Source: Bifidobacteriaceae bacterium
GTDB lineage: Bacteria; Actinomycetota; Actinomycetes; Actinomycetales; WQXJ01
Assembly (NCBI GenBank): GCA_031278675.1
Contig: JAITJY010000048.1
Coordinates: 1 to 10,025, forward strand
Length of the DNA stretch: 10,025 nt
Reading direction: 5' to 3'
Below are positions 1-4,873 of the stretch, piece after piece. The notes beneath the pieces were generated by a model. The model did not search any database. It worked only from the letters and a program-made list of their open reading frames with translations, and was not told where the DNA came from. Numbering within the stretch: the stretch's first letter is position 1; each line of letters opens with the position of its first letter. The translations under genes were made by a program, and so were the position numbers.

Positions 1-79
1 ACGACTTGGTTCGCCCGGTCGTGGCCGCCAGACGGCTGAGCCGTTCTTCCACTTCCGGAGCAAGCCGCAAAGCTAACAC
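1..79 (-). CDS. Ribbon-helix-helix antitoxin-like protein, N-terminal part only
   Basis: Reading leftwards, a GTG at 79-77 opens a frame that stays open to the window edge (26 codons). It begins MLALRLAPEVEERLSRLA and continues with a T-G-R-T-K-S stretch. The short strand LALRLAPE followed by a helix EVEERLSRLAATTGRTKS is the pattern of RelB/CopG-type ribbon-helix-helix proteins, usually 70-90 residue antitoxins that bind DNA as dimers and neutralise a RelE/ParE-type toxin encoded just downstream. A strong ribosome site, GGAGG at 90-86 with six bases to the GTG, supports this start over the TTG at 70-68. A palindrome over the promoter fits autoregulation. The C-terminus and any toxin gene lie outside the window, so a lone RHH regulator is equally possible. 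The family call is inferred from pattern, not from a search. Confidence 0.72.
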   Translation of the reverse strand, partial: MLALRLAPEVEERLSRLAATTGRTKS

Positions 80-93
80 TGTTCACCTCCAGC

Positions 94-111
94 CGCTATA
101 CGTGTATAGCG
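94..111 (-). promoter_or_regulatory. Palindromic operator over the antitoxin-like gene's promoter
   Basis: The sequence CGCTATAC-GT-GTATAGCG has two perfect 8-base inverted arms around a 2-base centre. It sits 15 bases upstream of the GTG start and just upstream of the ribosome site. On the minus strand it contains TATACA (108-103), a good -10 candidate that would start the transcript near 96 and leave a short leader containing GGAGG. I see no convincing -35. An operator overlapping the -10 is the expected arrangement for an autorepressed ribbon-helix-helix antitoxin operon. Confidence 0.7.
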
Positions 112-758
112 ACCTTACCACCGCGTCGACCCAGACAGCGTTCCCGCAGGCCACCGTCCCGCAGGCCGGCTCGCGGTCGGGGGCGGGGTTGCACCAAGTC
201 GACAATTGCGGGCGACGGCATCGCAACTGCTGACTTAGTGCAGGCCGCCGGGCGGTCCGCCCCCACCGGGCTGGTACCCGCCGCCGAGCGGAAGCGACTC
301 ATCCAACTGTTGGAGGGCAGACATGCCACGCCACGCCGTCGGCACGCTGGCCACGAAACTGGCTGGGTCTGGTTAGCCGGGGGCCGGGAGCCCGGGGCCG
401 GGTACCGCAGAAACTTCTGACGGAAAGCAACAATTAGTTGTGGAAAACCGCGAGGGTGCGGCCCGGCCCTAGTTTCGGTGGGGACGGGGTGGCGCGCGGC
501 GCGGCCGGGGGCTGCAACCAGCACGGTTGCCCCGGGCCAATTGACGATGCCGTGCCACCAGTTGAGCCGCAAGACTGGGCGCCTCCCAAAATCCACAAGC
601 CAGGGCCAGTTTTGCACAAGCCATCCCCAGGCTTATCCCCAGAAAATGGGCTCTGACCTGCGGTGACGTGTGGCGGGGCGAGGCCTGTTGGCCCTAAGAT
701 AGCCGGAACCGGTCGGCGCGCCGGCCCGGCGGATCGCCCCTCGCGGGCGGCCCCTCGC
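112..758. other. Long intergenic region without a credible gene
   Basis: About 650 bases separate the antitoxin-like promoter from the dnaB promoter. Open frames exist on both strands, but their translations are rich in Arg, Pro, Gly and Ala, lack any family pattern and have no ribosome sites, as expected by chance in G+C-rich DNA. A locally AT-rich stretch at about 408-447 (15 of 40 bases are G or C) stands out from the surroundings. It is followed by DnaA-box-like 9-mers, described separately. Stretches around 360-410 and 700-750 are short G/C-rich imperfect repeats with no clear role. Confidence 0.6.
439..641. other. Cluster of DnaA-box-like 9-mers next to an AT-rich dip
   Basis: Measured against TTATCCACA, the 9-mers are TTATCCCCA at 633-641 (one mismatch), TTTTCCACA on the minus strand at 447-439 (one mismatch), AAATCCACA at 589-597 (two), TTTTGCACA at 610-618 (two) and CCATCCCCA at 621-629 (three). 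The four rightward ones start 21, 11 and 12 bases apart, roughly whole turns of the helix. The leftmost one ends an AT-rich patch. This resembles a DnaA-binding region, but no box is a perfect consensus match. It could be an origin-like element, a DnaA-controlled regulatory region for dnaB, or chance. Confidence 0.4.
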
Positions 759-793
759 CTTACAGTGTCAGACCCGCTCTATATAACTGACAC
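759..793 (+). promoter_or_regulatory. dnaB promoter with flanking inverted repeat
   Basis: CTTACA (759-764) and TATAAC (782-787) are separated by 17 bases and make a plausible sigma-70-type promoter, with transcription expected to start near 794 and a leader of about 36 bases. A perfect 7-base inverted repeat, GTGTCAG (765-771) and CTGACAC (787-793), lies between the two hexamers and over the end of the -10. A dimeric repressor bound there would block RNA polymerase. The presence of a separate promoter fits the absence of ribosomal-protein genes (rpsF-ssb-rpsR-rplI) that often precede dnaB in actinobacteria. Confidence 0.6.
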
Positions 794-829
794 GACCGGA
801 ACGAGCCCTAGGAAGGAGGCATCGGCCCA

Positions 830-2194
830 TTGTCCATCGTTGAGTTCGAAGCCCCACCCGCGAATGATGTAGCGTTCGACCGCCTCCCGCCGCAAGATCT
901 GTCCGCCGAACAGTCCGCCCTCGGGGCCATGCTGATGTCCAAAGACGCCATCGCAGATGTCGTCGCAGTCCTCCACGCCGAAGATTTCTACCTGCCGAAA
1001 CACGAGATGATCTTCAGCGCCATCACCGACATCTACTCACGGGGAGAGCCGGTCGACGGCGTGACCGTCGCCGCAGAGTTGACCCGCCGCGGCGAGATGG
1101 GCCGGATCGGCGGCCCACAATACCTCGCCACCATCCAAGCGTTTGTCCCAACCGCCGCGAACGCCGGCTACTACGGGCAGATTGTCCGGGACCGCGCAGT
1201 GCTGCGGCGCCTGGTGGACGCCGGGACCCGCATCACCCAGTTGGGGTACACCACCGACGGCCAGGGTGTCGACGAACTGGTCAACTCCGCACAGGCCGAA
1301 GTCTATGCAGTGACCGACCGCGGCGCCGGTGAGGATTACCGCCAGGTCGGGGATCTCCTTGACCCAGTGCTAGCCGACATTGACCGACTTGCCAAGTCTT
1401 CACTCCATGTCACCGGCGTGCCCACCGGCCTGACCCAGTTGGACCACATTCTGGGAGGCCTGCACAAGGGACAGATGGTGATCGTGGCGGCGCGCCCCGG
1501 CAAAGGCAAATCGACATTAGGTTTGGACTTTGCCCGCTCGGCAGCGATCCGGCACAAAATGACCACCGCCGTGTTCTCGCTCGAAATGTCCTGGGAAGAG
1601 ATTATGCACCGCCTTCTCAGCGCCGAAAGCGGTGTTTTTCTCTCCAATATCCGCACGGGCCAAATACGTTCCAACGACTGGACCAGGATCACTGCCAAAT
1701 ACGGTCCGCTCAAAGAAGCACCCCTCTTCATTGACGATTCTCCCAATACTTCGCTGATGGAAATCCGCGCCAAATGCCGGCGCCTCAAACAACGCCACGA
1801 CCTCCAGCTAGTGGTGGTTGATTACCTCCAACTCATGTCCCCTGGCAAACGCCTCGACTCCCGTCAACAAGAGGTCTCAGAACTCTCACGCGCCCTGAAA
1901 TTACTCGCGAAAGAACTCCAAGTTCCGGTGATCGCGATCTCTCAACTCAACCGTTCAGCCGAACAACGTGCCGACAAGCGCCCCGAAATCTCAGACCTGC
2001 GCGAATCGGGTTCCTTGGAACAAGACGCGGATGTGGTCCTCTTGATCCATCCCGCCAGCAATGAGGAGGACAACCCCGACCGCGGCACCGCCGAACTGAT
2101 TGTGGCCAAACACCGCAACGGCCCCACCGGCTCCGTCCGGGTCGCCTTCCAAGGTCACCTGTCCCAGTTCGCCAACCTCGCCGACGACTTCTGA
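830..2194 (+). CDS. dnaB: Replicative DNA helicase DnaB
   Basis: This is the hexameric 5'-3' helicase that unwinds DNA at the replication fork and interacts with primase. The 454 residues are normal for an intein-free actinobacterial DnaB. The N-terminal domain spans about 21-125 (PPQDLSAEQSALGAML). The RecA-like domain, from about 195, has Walker A ARPGKGKST (221-229), the H1a motif FSLEM with catalytic E252, Walker B VVVDYLQLM with D331, SQLNR with Q372, the SDLRESGSLEQDAD block (388-401), and KHRNGPTG with candidate arginine finger R429. All key residues are present; K225 inside the P-loop is a less usual choice. The start is TTG at 830, decided by a strong AGGAAGGAGG ribosome site at 810-819 (ten bases before the start codon); no better start lies nearby. 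The gene has its own promoter and ends at a GC hairpin, so it is probably transcribed alone. Confidence 0.97.
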   Translation: MSIVEFEAPPANDVAFDRLPPQDLSAEQSALGAMLMSKDAIADVVAVLHAEDFYLPKHEMIFSAITDIYSRGEPVDGVTVAAELTRRGEMGRIGGPQYLATIQAFVPTAANAGYYGQIVRDRAVLRRLVDAGTRITQLGYTTDGQGVDELVNSAQAEVYAVTDRGAGEDYRQVGDLLDPVLADIDRLAKSSLHVTGVPTGLTQLDHILGGLHKGQMVIVAARPGKGKSTLGLDFARSAAIRHKMTTAVFSLEMSWEEIMHRLLSAESGVFLSNIRTGQIRSNDWTRITAKYGPLKEAPLFIDDSPNTSLMEIRAKCRRLKQRHDLQLVVVDYLQLMSPGKRLDSRQQEVSELSRALKLLAKELQVPVIAISQLNRSAEQRADKRPEISDLRESGSLEQDADVVLLIHPASNEEDNPDRGTAELIVAKHRNGPTGSVRVAFQGHLSQFANLADDF

Positions 2195-2197
2195 CCC

Positions 2198-2217
2198 CGG
2201 CGCGGCCAGCCGCGCCG
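2198..2217 (+). terminator. GC hairpin after dnaB
   Basis: CGGCGCGGC and GCCGCGCCG are perfect 9-base inverted arms separated by two bases (in practice about 8 pairs with a 4-base loop), beginning three bases after the dnaB stop. There is no T-tract, which is common for actinobacterial terminators. The rest of the 146-base convergent gap to the hydrolase gene is G+C-rich. It holds only a weak 5-base stem TCCAC/GTGGA at 2315-2333 that might help end transcription from the other side. Confidence 0.6.
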
Positions 2218-2340
2218 ACAGGTCGGGCGCGCGCCACGCCAGCCGCCAGTCGTGGTGCCCGGCGAGCCCGCGCCCCGCAGCCCGGCGCTCAACCCCGGCG
2301 CGGCTTAGCCTGGGTCCACCGCCGATCAGTGGATCGAGGC

Positions 2341-3132
2341 CTAGTTGACCAGGTAATGGTCGAAGAAGCGCAGCGTCTCAGGTAGAGCGTCCGCCAGGTA
2401 GCCGGTCGCGTGCCGACTCCCCTCGAACAGCAAGACCCGGGTGGGCACGCCCGCTTTGACCAGGGCAGATGCGACCTCGACCGGTTCTTCCCGGGGAACC
2501 AGTTCATCCATCGAGTTCGCCAGGAGCACCGGGCCCGTTGTGGGACTGATCCGCCTCAGCGGCGTCGCTTCATCCAGGCGCTCCAACCCCGGGCCCAACA
2601 AGTTGAACAGCAACCATTTGTAGTAGCCCGGATCAGCGCCGCCTTGGTCAATGGCTGCGCCCGGCGTCGATTCGTCGATCACAACCCGGTGCGGTGCCGC
2701 GTCGCCGTGACGCTTCATGAAGCCAGCCAAGTCCACCAGACCCGACCAGGACGCGGCTGGCGCGCCGCGCCGGATCGCAATTTCCAACGCCAAGTTCCCA
2801 CCTGATGAGCCCCCGAACGCCCCAAATCGCTGGAAAGTAAGAACGCTGGTTTCGGCCCAATCCACGGCGCGGAGCACGTCATCGGCCTGGGTGGGATAAA
2901 GGTTGGTGCCAGACCCGTCAGCGCCACCGGCGAAACGGTAGTTCGGAACCACTGCGAGGTACCCGGCCTCAGCGAAGCGCCGAGCCACAGCCTCTTCCTT
3001 CGACTTGTCGCCCTGCCACCATCCGCCGCCATGGATCACCAGGATCATCGCGCCGTTCGCTACCGGCGGGTAATAGACGTCCAGCTTGTGTTTCAGGTCC
3101 GGCCCGTAGGCCAGGTCTTTGTTAACGCTCAT
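2341..3132 (-). CDS. Alpha/beta hydrolase, carboxylesterase-like
   Basis: This is probably a cytosolic esterase of the HGGG-type (hormone-sensitive-lipase-like, BD-FAE-like) group; its substrate is unknown. With the start at 3132 it has 263 residues. It shows VIHGGGWW (oxyanion hole, H34-G37), the nucleophile elbow G-G-S-S-G-G with Ser110, an acid candidate D209 in NSMDELVP, and His241 in GSRHATGY, so the catalytic triad is complete and in the usual order. No signal peptide or membrane segment is seen. The start is uncertain: ATG at 3132 gives MSVNKDLAYGPD, close to typical family starts. ATG 3153 and GTG 3171 are also in frame, none has a clear ribosome site, and an in-frame stop lies a little further upstream. 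It follows the AAA+ ATPase gene on the same strand after a gap of about 120 bases and may be co-transcribed with it. Confidence 0.9.
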   Translation of the reverse strand: MSVNKDLAYGPDLKHKLDVYYPPVANGAMILVIHGGGWWQGDKSKEEAVARRFAEAGYLAVVPNYRFAGGADGSGTNLYPTQADDVLRAVDWAETSVLTFQRFGAFGGSSGGNLALEIAIRRGAPAASWSGLVDLAGFMKRHGDAAPHRVVIDESTPGAAIDQGGADPGYYKWLLFNLLGPGLERLDEATPLRRISPTTGPVLLANSMDELVPREEPVEVASALVKAGVPTRVLLFEGSRHATGYLADALPETLRFFDHYLVN

Positions 3133-3255
3133 CGGTGCCGGCGTGCTGCTCATGCCAACCAAGCCTGCCACGTCGCCGCGCCACGCACCCGACCCAGCGC
3201 ACCAATCTCACCCCCGGACGGTCTCGTCCCCGCCACCTCCAGCCTCCCGGGGGAG

Positions 3256-4515
3256 CTACAACTCCCAGACTGCGGAAATCGGCATCGCGCGGAACCGGTC
3301 GCCGAAACTCGCCGTGGTGGGACCGGCGTAGAGCACCAAACCCACCAGGAAATCGGGGCCAAGGCGCCGCGCCAGGTGCCTCAAGGCCTTGAAATCGTCA
3401 CCGCGCACCGTCGATGATGCCTTGACTTCGATCCCGACCACCCGTCCAGCCCTATCCTGCAGCACAATGTCCACCTCGACGCCGTCTTTTGTCCGGTAGT
3501 GGCTCAGAGTTGGGCCGGTCAGGGACCAGGTTGCCGCGCGCGCCAACTCCATCGCCACAAAACTCTCCAACAGGCCGCCGAAAGCCGAACTTAGACGAAT
3601 CAGCGAACGGACGTCGTAATTCAAAACCTCGGCGACCAAGCCAGAATCGACAAACGCCAGTTTCGGTGTTTTCAAGACCCGTCCGCTAGGACTAGCCGCC
3701 CAGGCGGGGATGATCTTGATAGCGAAAACCTCGTGGAGAATAGCCAAATACCTCGACACGGTGCCCTTGGCCAGGCCAGTGGCGCGCGCCAGGTTCGCGG
3801 GCACCAGAAGACCGCTGTTGGCTGGCGCCGCGAGCCGCGCCAGGGCAAGGAACTCATCGGCGCGCTGGACCTCCCAGACCTGCCTCACCTCCCGATTGAC
3901 CAGGTCGGCGAAGTAGTTCCGGTAGAAGGCCGTCAGGCGTCGGCCGGACCGCGCCTGGGCCTCAGGAAAGCCGCCGGTCACGACCCGGGCGGCATAGTCG
4001 GCCTTGGTCAGGCTCGAATTCGCCCTCACCCCCAGGGGGTCAGAAAACACCCGGTCAATGAACCCGTCGGGCGTCCCATCTATCTCACCTTGGGAAAACG
4101 GCCACAGTTCGATCGTCTCGATCCGGCCCACCAGGCGGTCAGGCACCGAACGCAACCCCATGACGTGAGCCGATCCGGTCAGCAGAAACGATCCGGGCCG
4201 AGGATGAGTGTCCACGCGCTCCTTGATCGACAAAAGGATCTCCGGGTAGCGCTGGACTTCGTCGATCACGATCATCCGGTCCGAGACCACGAACGCCCTC
4301 GGATCGAACTTCGCTTCTCCAAGGGTTTGCGGATCGTCGAAGCTCCGCCATTCCGCGTCGTGACGTTTCGCCACGAGCCGCGCGAGAGTGCTCTTGCCGG
4401 CTTGCCGCGCGCCGTTGACAAGTATGACGCGCGTGTCACTGACGGCTTCTTCGATCAGCCGTTCAGCATGCCGTTGAACAATCCCGCCCGTGGCTCCGAC
4501 TGCAGTTACAGACAT
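3256..4515 (-). CDS. AAA+ ATPase of the COG1373 type (AAA_14 + DUF4143)
   Basis: This is an orphan P-loop ATPase of a widespread prokaryotic family whose role is not established. The 419 residues show Walker A GARQAGKST (35-43), Walker B MIVIDEVQ with D85-E86, a sensor-like FLLTGSA (110-116) and the family's GGFPEA block (181-186). A helix-turn-helix-like segment follows at about 235-262 (LARATGLAKGTVSRYL). The DUF4143 part comes next: KTPKLAFVDSGLVAEVL, then a PD-(D/E)XK-like end with VEVD (D349) and GIEVKAS (E363, K365). Nuclease-like acidic residues and lysine are kept, though activity is unproven. ATG 4515 is preferred over GTG 4551. A -10 element TACTGT ends seven bases before the ATG, which implies a leaderless mRNA, and the protein then begins just before the conserved IVQRHAERL segment. 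Six tandem repeats lie immediately upstream. Confidence 0.92.
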   Translation of the reverse strand: MSVTAVGATGGIVQRHAERLIEEAVSDTRVILVNGARQAGKSTLARLVAKRHDAEWRSFDDPQTLGEAKFDPRAFVVSDRMIVIDEVQRYPEILLSIKERVDTHPRPGSFLLTGSAHVMGLRSVPDRLVGRIETIELWPFSQGEIDGTPDGFIDRVFSDPLGVRANSSLTKADYAARVVTGGFPEAQARSGRRLTAFYRNYFADLVNREVRQVWEVQRADEFLALARLAAPANSGLLVPANLARATGLAKGTVSRYLAILHEVFAIKIIPAWAASPSGRVLKTPKLAFVDSGLVAEVLNYDVRSLIRLSSAFGGLLESFVAMELARAATWSLTGPTLSHYRTKDGVEVDIVLQDRAGRVVGIEVKASSTVRGDDFKALRHLARRLGPDFLVGLVLYAGPTTASFGDRFRAMPISAVWEL

Positions 4516-4521
4516 GCCGCC

Positions 4522-4527
4522 ACAGTA
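4522..4527 (-). promoter_or_regulatory. Leaderless promoter -10 element for the AAA+ ATPase gene
   Basis: On the coding strand TACTGT is followed by GGCGGC and then ATG at 4515. A -10 hexamer TANNNT six bases before an ATG places the transcription start at or next to the A of the start codon, the hallmark of leaderless actinobacterial genes. No canonical -35 is visible; that position is occupied by the first unit of the tandem repeat array. GGCGG could alternatively serve as a weak ribosome site if transcription starts further upstream. Confidence 0.5.
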
Positions 4528-4537
4528 TCGCAAAATG

Positions 4538-4673
4538 GACGATGGCCGCACCTGATGTTAGACGATAGTCGGGCCTTGAGTGGACGGTAGCCGCGAGATT
4601 GACTGGGCAATAGACGCACTGACTACTGGAGAATAGTCGCGACTTGCTTGGGCAATGGTCGCAGCCTTGGCTG
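4538..4673 (-). repeat. Six degenerate 22-23 bp tandem repeats upstream of the ATPase gene
   Basis: The units are 4538-4560, 4561-4582, 4583-4605, 4606-4628, 4629-4650 and 4651-4673 (23, 22, 23, 23, 22 and 23 bp). On the coding strand of the ATPase the conserved 12-base ends are GCGGCCATCGTC, CCGACTATCGTC, GCGGCTACCGTC, GCGTCTATTGCC, GCGACTATTCTC and GCGACCATTGCC, in order of increasing distance from the gene. The other 10-11 bases vary, although most units open with CA. The period is about two helical turns, so all cores face the same side of the DNA. The array ends 23 bases before the start codon. Candidate roles are an operator array, an activator-binding array or iteron-like sites. It is not a CRISPR: there are no conserved long repeats and no 30-base spacers. 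Confidence 0.8.
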
Positions 4674-4800
4674 CTGCGGCCGGGGACGAGGTGCGCCGCC
4701 GCGCCGCCAACTTGGAGGCCCCGCCGACCGAGGATCTGGGCCCAGGCCCGGGGCCCTTCTTGTGCTGCGGCCGACCCGCTTGCGCTACAGCGTCGAGGCC

Positions 4801-4817
4801 CACTCCGTCCCGGAGTG
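4801..4817 (-). terminator. Perfect hairpin downstream of the sigma-like gene
   Basis: CACTCCG and CGGAGTG form a perfect 7-base stem with a 3-base loop, about 55 bases beyond the stop codon at 4873. No T-run follows on the minus strand. A second G/C-rich stem possibility, GGGCCC repeated around 4739-4758, lies further on. Either could end transcription before the ATPase promoter. The rest of 4674-4837 is G+C-rich with no gene I can support. Confidence 0.4.
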
Positions 4818-4837
4818 AGGCACCAACGACCAGCCGA

Positions 4838-4873
4838 CCCGAACCAGCCCCCGAACCAGCCCCCGAACCAGAT
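4838..4873. repeat. Three 12-bp tandem repeats touching the stop codon
   Basis: CCCGAACCAGCC occurs at 4838-4849 and again at 4850-4861, followed by CCCGAACCAGAT at 4862-4873, so the array ends inside the TGA stop (4875-4873) of the leftward gene. In the stop codon's own frame, the bases beyond it would encode a Ser-Gly-Ala linker-like string (SGSGAGSGAGSG). The array probably arose by slippage. Confidence 0.75.

Noticed and set aside
238..420. A 60-codon rightward frame containing AERKRLIQLLEG
   Set aside because: It looked briefly like a helix of a small regulator, but has no good start, no ribosome site and a low-complexity tail.
96..617. A 173-codon leftward open frame upstream of dnaB
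   Set aside because: The translation is Arg/Pro/Ala-rich without family pattern, has no ribosome site, and runs across the AT-rich dip, the DnaA-box-like cluster and the antitoxin operator.
3216..3229. Stem GGACG-GTCT-CGTCC between the ATPase and hydrolase genes as a terminator
   Set aside because: Only five pairs and no T-run; too weak to call, so co-transcription of the two genes remains possible.
3733..4590. A 285-codon rightward frame opposite the ATPase gene
   Set aside because: It is the antisense shadow of a gene with clear Walker motifs; its own translation has no recognisable domain.
4538..4673. CRISPR array
   Set aside because: Units are contiguous 22-23 bp with only about 12 conserved bases and 10-11 variable bases; no repeat-spacer structure or cas gene is present.
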